Below, in pieces: positions 9,646-17,352 of a stretch of 64,000 nt of DNA. A program made the position numbers and the translations under genes. Source of the stretch: Cytophaga sp. FL35 (GTDB taxonomy: Bacteria > Bacteroidota > Bacteroidia > Flavobacteriales > Flavobacteriaceae); assembly GCF_014349235.1 (NCBI RefSeq), contig NZ_JACSOH010000004.1:133307-197306 (forward strand), given 5' to 3'. Each line of letters starts with the position of its first letter. Position 1 is the stretch's first letter. The notes beneath the pieces were generated by a model. The model saw only the letters and a list, made by a program, of their open reading frames with translations. It was not told the origin of the DNA and did no database searches.

Positions 9646-11475
9646 CTATTCTGTTTCCGTATAGGAAATTTCCAACTGAAGTTTTTTACCCGACATACCT
9701 TCTGCCACATTACTTCCGTACAACACAGTACCCAGCGGAGTTAAGGAATTACCTGTAGGTAATTCTTCCTCCACATTATTGGTAATCATGGCATCCCTAA
9801 TTCCTAACTGAAAAGGACTTGATGTCAAGGTCACTCCCAATGTGGCATTTTCAACATTACGGAGTAATAGATCGTTGATGTGTTCCGTAATCCTTATGGT
9901 GTATTTTAGAGCTTTTCCATCACTAGTCTCCTCAAGTTCCCCTCCGTACATTTCTTCCAACAGCACACTGGCCTGATCACTTTGAAGAATGCCTGTATTG
10001 TAGAGCGGCAGTAGTGTTTCTGTATTGAACAAGTACAAACTGGGCGGTTGGGCAACATCGCTCTCATCCGCGACATAAAAAACCAAATTGGCTTCATTTA
10101 CAATCCAGTTGTTATTCTTTATCTGATTTAGAACACTGGTTCCGTTTTCATCATCAAACAGTTTTATTTCAGCATATGAGCCAGAACCTCCTTTGAGATA
10201 TATTTTTTCGGCATTGGATTCCGAATCCATTGCATCCATAACATCAGCAGGATACGCATCGTTTGTTAAAGTATTCGCCGCATTACCGTTGACTATACCG
10301 GTAGCTTGTCCGCTACTCAACACAGAAGTTAGAAAGTTGATTACATAATCCTTTTCCCCTTCACCTTCCCCATCGGTTGTATCATAGCTATAAGTAATGG
10401 TTATATTGGCATCCTTTAAATCGAACAACATCATTACTTCTTCAGAAATACCGTTAAGTGTAAAATTTATTCCCCTAAAAAAGTCTTTGAAATTTCCTTG
10501 GCTTGCAAGCTCTGAACTACCTTCTTTATTCAAGATATTATTTTGGAAAAAATCGGCATCCAAAGCCACCCTTATTCCAGGACCTAAATAGGTAAATGTT
10601 TCAGACTCATCCACATCTTCAGTAGAGCTATCATCCCTATTCTGAACGGGAATTTGATTTCTACTCAATGCTACCTGCCCATCAAACAGCAGGCTATCAA
10701 CAAAAGAAGGAGCAAATTCTTGATTGCTATAGTATTCTTGCGCTTCCTGAAAGTTGGCACTGGGGTCCAAATCCCGCAAATAGTAATTGGAACGCTCTAC
10801 CCTTAAATTAACCATAGTGCCTTCTAAGGATGGATTAAAGGACTTTCCACCAACATATACACTATCTACATCCAGGGTTTTTTGATACTGGTTGGCCGTA
10901 AAATCATTGTCCTCGTCATCATCAATACCATCACCATCGGTATCTCGATTATTGGGGTTGGTACCTCTGCTTATTTCCTGAGCATCTGAAACTCCATCAC
11001 CATCCGTGTCACTAGCAGCATCGTTAGGCAGGTCATCAAGTTCATCTATTAGACCGTCGCCATCTGAATCACCTCCGGGATTGATTAAAAAAGGGATGTA
11101 TAAATAAACGGACTCTACCTTTTCATTTTCAGGTATTTGAGAATCACTAGGATCATCCTCAACCGCTTGCGAATAGATACCGAATGTAGGATTGACAGAT
11201 GATAATTGAACCTGACTATTAACGGTGGCCTCCGTTTTACCGTACACTGGATGTGTAAAGGAACCTAGCTGATATAGCGGTAATTTGTTCGTGCTAACCG
11301 CTTCTATCTTCTTATTGTACGCGAAAACATCAAAGACAGCCTTATCCGTAGTAAAGGGAGAGCTTCCAATTACCCCAGAACCAATAGTAGTAGGATCTTC
11401 TTCACAGGCTACTACAGCTAGCATTAGCGAAACTGCTGCCAATGCAGAAAAGAAAAATCTTTTGAAAAATGTCAT
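9646..11475 (-). CDS. DUF4270 lipoprotein with thrombospondin type 3 insert
   Basis: The 609-residue protein has a lipoprotein signal with lipobox AVVAC (Cys24) followed by EED. The segments TTIGSGVIGSSPF and FTHPVYGKTEA are typical of the DUF4270 family, which is common in Flavobacteriia and has no proven function. A segment at 136-191 is unusual: it carries several DxDGDGxxD calcium-binding loops of the thrombospondin type 3 / EF-hand-like type (DSDGDGLIDE, DTDGDGVSDAQE, DTDGDGIDDDED), placed between two DUF4270 strands. Calcium may stiffen a loop of this surface protein. It starts 6 bases after the glycogen-synthase-like gene and is probably cotranscribed with it. Probably exposed at the outer membrane; role unknown. 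Confidence 0.85.
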   Translation of the reverse strand: MTFFKRFFFSALAAVSLMLAVVACEEDPTTIGSGVIGSSPFTTDKAVFDVFAYNKKIEAVSTNKLPLYQLGSFTHPVYGKTEATVNSQVQLSSVNPTFGIYSQAVEDDPSDSQIPENEKVESVYLYIPFLINPGGDSDGDGLIDELDDLPNDAASDTDGDGVSDAQEISRGTNPNNRDTDGDGIDDDEDNDFTANQYQKTLDVDSVYVGGKSFNPSLEGTMVNLRVERSNYYLRDLDPSANFQEAQEYYSNQEFAPSFVDSLLFDGQVALSRNQIPVQNRDDSSTEDVDESETFTYLGPGIRVALDADFFQNNILNKEGSSELASQGNFKDFFRGINFTLNGISEEVMMLFDLKDANITITYSYDTTDGEGEGEKDYVINFLTSVLSSGQATGIVNGNAANTLTNDAYPADVMDAMDSESNAEKIYLKGGSGSYAEIKLFDDENGTSVLNQIKNNNWIVNEANLVFYVADESDVAQPPSLYLFNTETLLPLYNTGILQSDQASVLLEEMYGGELEETSDGKALKYTIRITEHINDLLLRNVENATLGVTLTSSPFQLGIRDAMITNNVEEELPTGNSLTPLGTVLYGSNVAEGMSGKKLQLEISYTETE

Positions 11476-11481
11476 TCAGGA

Positions 11482-12291
11482 CTATTTTAAAACTTCAGTG
11501 TTGTAAAAATTTGCATACGCCTCTTCAAATTCTTGAATAGAAACGTAAGGCAACACTGGTTTTTCAAGGTTGGAAATATGGTTATTCAAATCCTCAGGAA
11601 TTTCTTCCGCGGCTAAAATAACGGCATCTGAATGATCTACGGCAACTTTTAACAAATTATTATACGATGGGGTTTCCAAGGCAGCTATACTTTCTTCAGG
11701 AATACCATCAAAAGCAATTTTTTTGATCATATCCTTCTGTAGCTCACCTTCAAAGGATTTACCGTAAACAGAGGTAACTATCTTGCTGGTATCGAACAAG
11801 GGCTCATCTGCATAATATTTTTTTAAGTAGAGTGGCAAAAGGGAAGCCATCCAGCCGTGAACGTGAATAATATCCGGTGTCCAATTCAATTTCTTGACAG
11901 TTTCTACGACACCTTTGGCAAAAAATATTGCTCTTTGATCATTATCCGGAAAAAGGTTTCCATCGGCATCGGAAAAAGTAGCCTTCCTCTTAAAGTACTC
12001 ATCGTTATCAATGAAATAAACCTGAATACGTTCTTTTGGTATGGAGGCAACTTTAATAATCAAAGGCATATCCATATCATTGATTACCAAATTCATCCCC
12101 GATAGACGAATTACCTCATGTAATTGATGCCTACGCTCATTGATATTGCCGTACCTTGGCATAAAAATACGAATCTGCCCGCCGTTACTGTTCACCATTC
12201 TCGGGGTTTCGTAAGACATTAAGGAAACTTCGTTCTCCGGAAGATAGGGTACTAATTCCGATGATACGAACAATATCTTTTTACCATTCAT
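11482..12291 (-). CDS. Glycogen/starch synthase-like protein, N-terminal GT5 domain only
   Basis: The protein begins KKILFVSSELVPYLPE and has QIRIFMPRYGNI and DIIHVHGWMASLLPLYL, all typical of the N-terminal Rossmann domain of GT5 glycogen synthases, which bind ADP-glucose and the growing glucan. Full enzymes are about 470-500 residues, but this one is 269 and ends without the C-terminal nucleotide-sugar domain. There is no frameshifted remainder: the stop is followed within 6 bases by the DUF4270 gene. The canonical KxGGLGDV loop is replaced by EVSLMSYETPRMVNSNGGQ. It may be a regulatory or repurposed homologue rather than an active synthase. Short versions divergent from panC are, to my knowledge, common in Flavobacteriia. 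Confidence 0.82.
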   Translation of the reverse strand: MNGKKILFVSSELVPYLPENEVSLMSYETPRMVNSNGGQIRIFMPRYGNINERRHQLHEVIRLSGMNLVINDMDMPLIIKVASIPKERIQVYFIDNDEYFKRKATFSDADGNLFPDNDQRAIFFAKGVVETVKKLNWTPDIIHVHGWMASLLPLYLKKYYADEPLFDTSKIVTSVYGKSFEGELQKDMIKKIAFDGIPEESIAALETPSYNNLLKVAVDHSDAVILAAEEIPEDLNNHISNLEKPVLPYVSIQEFEEAYANFYNTEVLK

Positions 12292-12329
12292 GTATGCTAT
12301 ATTTTTTGCTGTGGGTTCTAACGTGGCTG

Positions 12330-12337
12330 CAAAATTA
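12330..12337 (-). promoter_or_regulatory. Candidate -7 box for the glycogen-synthase-like gene
   Basis: The minus strand reads TAATTTTG, matching TAnnTTTG, 39 bases upstream of the start at 12291. It is divergent from the panC box at 12368. No clear -33 TTG is seen. Confidence 0.35.
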
Positions 12338-12367
12338 CAAAAATTATGCAGATTAGCTGTAATATAG

Positions 12368-12375
12368 TAAGTTTG
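12368..12375 (+). promoter_or_regulatory. Candidate -7 box for panC
   Basis: TAAGTTTG matches the TAnnTTTG consensus and ends 20 bases before the panC ATG. A -33 TTG is not visible at the usual spacing. Confidence 0.35.
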
Positions 12376-12395
12376 CTCCCCCTTAAAATGAACCT

Positions 12396-13241
12396 ATGTT
12401 AATTTTTCGTACTCAAAAAGAGCTACAGAATCACTTAAATTCCAATCCTAAGAAAAACAGTTTGGGCCTTGTCCCCACCATGGGAGCACTTCACAATGGT
12501 CATTTGGAATTGGTTCGTACCGCAGTACTCCAAAACAAGACTGTAGTTGTAAGTATTTTTGTAAACCCTACTCAATTTGACAAAAAAGAAGATCTTGAAA
12601 AGTACCCAAAAACCTTTGAGGCAGACAAAAGACTATTGGAGACAGTTTCAAACGATTTAATCATTTTTGCCCCTTCAGAAACGGAAATATATGGCAATGC
12701 CATAGAATCAAAAACCTACGACTTTGACGGATTGGACAAGGTCATGGAAGGTGCTTTTAGGGACGACCATTTTAATGGAGTGGGAACCATAGTGGAAACC
12801 CTTCTCAAATTGGTACAACCAACAAGGGCCTATTTTGGGGAAAAGGATTATCAGCAATTACAGATTATCAAGAAATTGGTTTCTTCCCAACAAATACCAG
12901 TGGAAATAGTTCCATGCCCAATCGTAAGGGAACAACATGGTTTGGCAATGAGTTCTAGGAATGAAAGGTTATCCAAAGAAACCCGACTTAAAGCAGGCTA
13001 TATCTATCAAATCCTACAGGCTGCCAAAATAAAATTTGGCACGAAAAGTGCTAGTTATGTTAAAGACTGGGTAGCCAAAGAGTTTGAGAACTATAGGGAA
13101 TTGGAGTTGGAATATTTTGAAATGACCGAGGCCGAAAATTTGCTACCTGTTATAGAAAAATCAATTGATAAAAAATATAGAGCCTTTATTGCCGTTTATG
13201 CCGATGGTGTTAGATTAATTGACAACATAGCACTTAACTAA
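12396..13241 (+). CDS. panC: Pantothenate synthetase
   Basis: This enzyme joins pantoate and beta-alanine with ATP to make pantothenate in the cytoplasm, the step before coenzyme A synthesis. The 281-residue length is standard. The nucleotide-binding motif PTMGALHNGH holds His33 and His36 (HIGH-like), VVSIFVNPTQF follows, and there is the central VVETLLKLVQPTRAYFGEKDYQQL block and the KMSKS-like MSSRNERL loop near 185. It is followed 68 bases later by panD, which supplies the beta-alanine. panB, needed for pantoate, is not in this window. Confidence 0.97.
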   Translation: MLIFRTQKELQNHLNSNPKKNSLGLVPTMGALHNGHLELVRTAVLQNKTVVVSIFVNPTQFDKKEDLEKYPKTFEADKRLLETVSNDLIIFAPSETEIYGNAIESKTYDFDGLDKVMEGAFRDDHFNGVGTIVETLLKLVQPTRAYFGEKDYQQLQIIKKLVSSQQIPVEIVPCPIVREQHGLAMSSRNERLSKETRLKAGYIYQILQAAKIKFGTKSASYVKDWVAKEFENYRELELEYFEMTEAENLLPVIEKSIDKKYRAFIAVYADGVRLIDNIALN

Positions 13242-13297
13242 TATTCGAGCCTAAAACCCAACAAAAGCAATTTCAAGGCTAAAGGAATTATTATAAT

Positions 13298-13305
13298 TAA
13301 CTTTG
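13298..13305 (+). promoter_or_regulatory. Candidate -7 box directly before panD
   Basis: TAACTTTG fits TAnnTTTG and ends 4 bases before the panD ATG (13310). If used, the transcript would start at or next to the start codon (leaderless). A -33 TTG is not obvious; TTTC at 13271-13274 is the nearest candidate. Confidence 0.3.
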
Positions 13306-13309
13306 TACC

Positions 13310-13660
13310 ATGCAAATAGAAGTTGTTAAATCTAAAATACACCGTGTAAAAGTTACAGGGGCCGACTTAAATTATATAGGAAGTATTACCATAGATGAAG
13401 ATCTTATGGATGCTGCAAATATTATTAGGGGAGAGAAGGTACAGATCGTTAATAACAATAATGGAGAACGACTTGAAACGTACGCAATTCCAGGGCCTAG
13501 AAACAGTGGTGAGGTTACCTTAAATGGAGCAGCAGCACGTAAAGTAGCCGTTGGAGATGTATTGATTTTAATCACGTATGCTTGGATGGACATAGAGGAA
13601 GCCAAAGTATTTAATCCCTCCTTGGTTTTCCCAAATGAAAAGAACAATCTGTTGACCTAA
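13310..13660 (+). CDS. panD: Aspartate 1-decarboxylase proenzyme
   Basis: PanD decarboxylates aspartate to beta-alanine for pantothenate synthesis. The 116-residue proenzyme has the self-cleavage site YIGS (Gly24-Ser25), where Ser25 becomes the pyruvoyl cofactor, plus the downstream [10 protein letters not shown] and GAAARKV segments that line the active site. Length and motifs are normal. It lies downstream of panC and is followed after 2 bases by a TTG-started membrane protein gene, so translation of the two may be coupled. Confidence 0.97.
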   Translation: MQIEVVKSKIHRVKVTGADLNYIGSITIDEDLMDAANIIRGEKVQIVNNNNGERLETYAIPGPRNSGEVTLNGAAARKVAVGDVLILITYAWMDIEEAKVFNPSLVFPNEKNNLLT

Positions 13661-13662
13661 CC

Positions 13663-14628
13663 TTGAAAAACAACCTTAAAAAGATTCTTAAAACATTACT
13701 CCCAATAGCATTGGGAGTTTTTTTGGTTTGGTATTGGTACACTTCCACCTCAAAAGAAGAAATAGACCAGATTATTTATTATGTAAAAGAGGCTGATCTA
13801 TTTTGGGTATCAGCATCCATGCTTTTAGGTGTTTTTAGCCATATTTCAAGGGCCATACGATGGAATTGCCTTCTAGAACCTTTAGGCTATAAGCCAAAAA
13901 TAAGCAATAACACCTTTATTATTTTAATGGCCTACCTTACCAATTTGGGCATCCCCAGAACCGGTGAGATATTGAGGGCCACTGCGTTAACTACGTACGA
14001 AAACGTGCCTTTTGATAAAGGTATCGGCACCATAATAACCGAAAGGGTTATTGATGTACTTATGCTCTTTCTGATTATATTGCTTACGCTACTGCTTCAA
14101 ACCGATATTATCCTAGGTTATCTTACTACAATTGGCATTCCCTTTAGTAAAATCATTACCCTTCTATTAATTGGTTTGTTTGGGGGATTCCTATTTTTGC
14201 TTTTTATCAAAAAATCGAAGCTGCCATTCGCATTAAAGTTGAAAACCTTTTTAAAAGGACTGTTTGATGGGCTTTTGAGCATCTTTAAAATGAAACAAAA
14301 ATGGGCATTCATAGGGCATACCATTTTTATTTGGGTATGTTATATTGGCATGTTGTGGGTCATAAAATTTACGGTACCCGAAACATTGGTTTTGACCACC
14401 AGTGAGCTTTTGGTTGCGTTTGTGGCAGGCTCCTTGGCCATGATGTTCACCAATGGAGGTATTGGGCTTTACCCTATTGCCATAAGCACCGCCCTTTCCA
14501 TCTTTGGCATAAGTAAGGTTTCCGGTGATGCCTACGGCTGGATTATGTGGATAGCACAAACCCTAATGGTAGTGGTTTTTGGTGCAATATCTTTTCTGTT
14601 ATTACCGTTATTGAACAGAAACCGATAA
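13663..14628 (+). CDS. YbhN/UPF0104-type membrane protein (LPG synthase TM-domain family)
   Basis: This 321-residue integral membrane protein has about eight hydrophobic segments. It starts at a TTG two bases after the panD stop; the next in-frame ATG lies inside the second membrane segment (SASMLLG), so the TTG is preferred. Family hallmarks are the FSHISRAIRWNCLLEPLGY segment, LTNLGIPRTGEILRA in the middle and FTNGGIGLYPIAIS near the C-terminus. The family resembles the membrane domain of lysyl-phosphatidylglycerol synthases, but the soluble aminoacyl-transfer domain is absent, so a role in lipid movement or as a transporter is likely rather than lipid aminoacylation. The substrate is unknown. 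Confidence 0.85.
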   Translation: MKNNLKKILKTLLPIALGVFLVWYWYTSTSKEEIDQIIYYVKEADLFWVSASMLLGVFSHISRAIRWNCLLEPLGYKPKISNNTFIILMAYLTNLGIPRTGEILRATALTTYENVPFDKGIGTIITERVIDVLMLFLIILLTLLLQTDIILGYLTTIGIPFSKIITLLLIGLFGGFLFLLFIKKSKLPFALKLKTFLKGLFDGLLSIFKMKQKWAFIGHTIFIWVCYIGMLWVIKFTVPETLVLTTSELLVAFVAGSLAMMFTNGGIGLYPIAISTALSIFGISKVSGDAYGWIMWIAQTLMVVVFGAISFLLLPLLNRNR

Positions 14629-14651
14629 GGATTCGCACCAAACAAAGTTCC

Positions 14652-15794
14652 ATGTTACGTAAAATTACAATTCTAGCACTTTTAGTGTGCTCTGGGCTAA
14701 AAGCCCAGGTTACCCAAGAAATATTCGAATCGTTCAAACTACAGGAACGCAGGGATGTCAAATATTACTTCCCTGAAGATTATGATGAAACCAAAAAATA
14801 TCCCCTGATTGTAGTATTGGACGCGGAATACCTTTTTGATCAAGTAGTTGCCAACGCTAAATTTTACCACCAGTTTCATGGAATGCCCGCAAGTATTGTT
14901 GTTGGTATTATGCAAAGTGAAAAAAGCATTCGGTTTGATGATTGTGCCTGGAACGAAGAAAACGGATTACCATCTGAAAAAGGCAAATTGTTCTTTGAAT
15001 TCCTAGGAATGGAAATTATACCATATTTGGATCTCAATTATAGTACCGCCCCCTTTAAAATGGTAGTTGGTTATGACATCACCGCCAATTATACCAATTA
15101 TTGGCTGTTCAAAGAAAATTCATTGTTCAACGCTTACATTAATATTTCCCCTAGCTTGGCTCCGGAGATGGAATCTAGGGTACCTTCACGTTTATCCGCA
15201 TTTGACAAACAGATGTTCTACGAACTCATTATAGAGGATGAAAAAAATAAGGATACAGAGCGCATTTTAGCCATGCATAACGCTATTAAAGAGATTGACA
15301 AAGAAACGCTGCATTACAACTTTCAAAAATATGAAGGTGCAGACCATATTTCCATTGCAACCTATGGGATAGGAAAAGCCTTTGATAACATTTTTGGCAT
15401 GTTCAAACCTATTAGCCCTAAAGAGTACAAAGAGCAAATACTTACCTCAGAAGAATCCGTCTTTCAATATCTTGAAAACAAATACAATGGTATTGAAGAA
15501 TTGTTCGGCATAAAGAAAACAGTTGATCTGAACGATATCATGGCCATTTATGCCGCCTCTAGAAAAAAGGAAGATATAGAATCTTTAAAGCCGCTATCCG
15601 ACCTTTGTAAAAAAGAGTTCCCGGACACTATGATGGGGTTTTATTTTGAAGGCGAATACTATGAGCAGATGGGTGAACCTAAAAAAGCACTTAAAACCTT
15701 TGAAAAAGCCTTTGGAATGGATGAAATAGACTTCCTTACAAAGGAAATGGCATTAGAAAAAATCGATGCCCTTAAAGCAGATTTTGGATATTAG
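14652..15794 (+). CDS. Secreted esterase-fold (alpha/beta hydrolase) protein lacking the catalytic serine
   Basis: The start at 14652 gives a signal peptide (MLRKITILAL to LKAQ) and 380 residues; the longer frame from 14547 overlaps the upstream gene. The fold is that of the esterase D/enterochelin-esterase group: VKYYFPEDY, PLIVVLDAEYLF, then a nucleophile-elbow region aligned with GHSxGG and followed by LFKENSLFNAYINISPSL. Here the elbow reads GYDITA (140-145), with Asp142 at the serine position. The triad histidine is kept in GADHIS (His232). A TPR-like pair of helices ends the protein (YEQMGEPKKALKTFEKAF). It is likely periplasmic and either catalytically dead or using another chemistry. 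Confidence 0.82.
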   Translation: MLRKITILALLVCSGLKAQVTQEIFESFKLQERRDVKYYFPEDYDETKKYPLIVVLDAEYLFDQVVANAKFYHQFHGMPASIVVGIMQSEKSIRFDDCAWNEENGLPSEKGKLFFEFLGMEIIPYLDLNYSTAPFKMVVGYDITANYTNYWLFKENSLFNAYINISPSLAPEMESRVPSRLSAFDKQMFYELIIEDEKNKDTERILAMHNAIKEIDKETLHYNFQKYEGADHISIATYGIGKAFDNIFGMFKPISPKEYKEQILTSEESVFQYLENKYNGIEELFGIKKTVDLNDIMAIYAASRKKEDIESLKPLSDLCKKEFPDTMMGFYFEGEYYEQMGEPKKALKTFEKAFGMDEIDFLTKEMALEKIDALKADFGY

Positions 15795-15837
15795 CGTTTT
15801 TTGCTTTGACTCTAGCGTTTGATAGACCTGAATAGTC

Positions 15838-15867
15838 TTGATCAAATTTATTGTTTTAGTACCTTTA
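15838..15867 (+). promoter_or_regulatory. Candidate radA promoter
   Basis: TTG (15838-15840), a 19-base spacer and TACCTTTA (15860-15867) fit the Flavobacteriaceae promoter consensus except for the last base. The radA ATG follows 22 bases later. Confidence 0.4.
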
Positions 15868-15889
15868 CATCTTATCAAACAGGTACTTC

Positions 15890-17251
15890 ATGGCTAAAGT
15901 AAAAACTGCCTATTTCTGTCAAAATTGCGGAGCCCAGTACGCAAAATGGGTTGGACAATGCTCTTCTTGCAAACAATGGAATACCGTTGTAGAAGAACTG
16001 GTGCAAAAAGAGGAAAAGCAAGGTTGGAAAAGCAGCTCCAATACGGCAAAAAAAGTTTCAAAGCCTCTGAGGGTTCATGAAATTAGTACAGATAAGGAAA
16101 CAAGACTTAATACTTTTGACCTAGAATTCAATAGGGTTCTTGGGGGAGGATTGGTCCCCGGAGCCTTGGTTCTATTGGGTGGTGAACCTGGAGTTGGAAA
16201 AAGTACCTTACTATTACAAATAGCCCTAAAACTACCTTATACCACTCTTTATGTATCAGGTGAGGAAAGTCAGAAACAGATAAAAATGCGGGCAGACCGC
16301 ATCCATCCTAATAGCGAAAATTGCTACATACTTACTGAAACCAAAACCCAGAACATTTTTAGGCAGATTGAAGCCACAGACCCGGATATTGTGGTCATAG
16401 ATTCCATTCAAACATTACATTCAGATTATATAGAATCTGCCGCCGGAAGCATATCTCAAATCCGTGAATGTACAGCAGAGCTTATAAAGTTTGCAAAGGA
16501 AACCAATACTCCTGTTATTCTAATAGGTCATATTACCAAAGACGGTTCCATAGCTGGTCCTAAAATTTTGGAGCATATGGTAGATACCGTTCTACAGTTT
16601 GAAGGTGACAGAAATTATGTATATAGAATTCTACGATCATTAAAAAACAGATTTGGCTCTACAGCCGAACTAGGTATTTATGAAATGCAAGGTGGTGGAC
16701 TAAGGCAAGTGAACAATCCTTCTGAAATCCTCATTTCCAAAAATGATGAAAAACTAAGCGGAACGGCCATAGCCTCTACCATTGAGGGAATGAGGCCTCT
16801 TATGATCGAAATTCAAGCACTCGTAAGCACCGCAGTTTATGGCACCCCCCAACGTTCTACAACCGGTTATAATGCCAAACGACTCAACATGCTTTTAGCC
16901 GTTCTGGAAAAGCGTGCCGGTTTTAAATTAGGTGCCAAGGATGTATTTTTAAATATTACAGGAGGCATTTCAGTAGACGATCCGGCCATTGATCTTGCTG
17001 TTATAGCTGCCATTCTTTCAAGTAATGAAGACATTCACATTGAAAAAGGGGTATGTTTTGCTGCAGAAGTGGGCCTAGCGGGAGAGATAAGACCGGTTCA
17101 GCGTGTTGACCAACGCATAATAGAGGCAGAAAAGCTAGGGTTTACCGAAATCTACGTTTCCAAAAACAATAAAATAGGACTTAAAAACACAAAGATCCAA
17201 ATTCACCGTTGCTCTAGGATTGAAGATGTTGTCAGCGATTTGTTTGGTTAA
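15890..17251 (+). CDS. radA: DNA repair protein RadA
   Basis: RadA is a RecA-like ATPase that drives branch migration of recombination intermediates. The 453 residues contain the N-terminal zinc finger (Cys10, Cys13, Cys24, Cys27), Walker A GGEPGVGKST at 97-106, the Walker B region VVIDSIQTL, the RadA-specific KNRFG at 252-256, and a C-terminal Lon-protease-like domain (DVFLNITGGISVDDPAIDLA). All functional motifs are intact. The gene has its own promoter-like sequence, and its stop overlaps the end of a small convergent ORF. Confidence 0.97.
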   Translation: MAKVKTAYFCQNCGAQYAKWVGQCSSCKQWNTVVEELVQKEEKQGWKSSSNTAKKVSKPLRVHEISTDKETRLNTFDLEFNRVLGGGLVPGALVLLGGEPGVGKSTLLLQIALKLPYTTLYVSGEESQKQIKMRADRIHPNSENCYILTETKTQNIFRQIEATDPDIVVIDSIQTLHSDYIESAAGSISQIRECTAELIKFAKETNTPVILIGHITKDGSIAGPKILEHMVDTVLQFEGDRNYVYRILRSLKNRFGSTAELGIYEMQGGGLRQVNNPSEILISKNDEKLSGTAIASTIEGMRPLMIEIQALVSTAVYGTPQRSTTGYNAKRLNMLLAVLEKRAGFKLGAKDVFLNITGGISVDDPAIDLAVIAAILSSNEDIHIEKGVCFAAEVGLAGEIRPVQRVDQRIIEAEKLGFTEIYVSKNNKIGLKNTKIQIHRCSRIEDVVSDLFG

Positions 17252-17346
17252 CGCCTATCTCTCATTATCCGAGCGCAAACCAAAATCACCAATATCACTA
17301 AAACAATCAGCACCAACTGCCCTAGACCAACTTTCAAAAAATACAT
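17248..17346 (-). CDS. Predicted 32-residue single-span membrane peptide
   Basis: Reading the minus strand from the ATG at 17346 gives MYFLKVGLGQ followed by an unbroken hydrophobic helix (LVLIVLVILVILVC) and a basic end (ARIMRDRR). This is a clean positive-inside single transmembrane segment. It starts 6 bases after the aldo/keto reductase stop on the same strand, a spacing typical of coupled translation, and its stop overlaps the radA stop. I do not recognise a family; it faintly recalls TatA-type N-termini but lacks the amphipathic helix. Support is composition and context only. Confidence 0.45.
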   Translation of the reverse strand: MYFLKVGLGQLVLIVLVILVILVCARIMRDRR

Positions 17347-17352
17347 AGCAAA

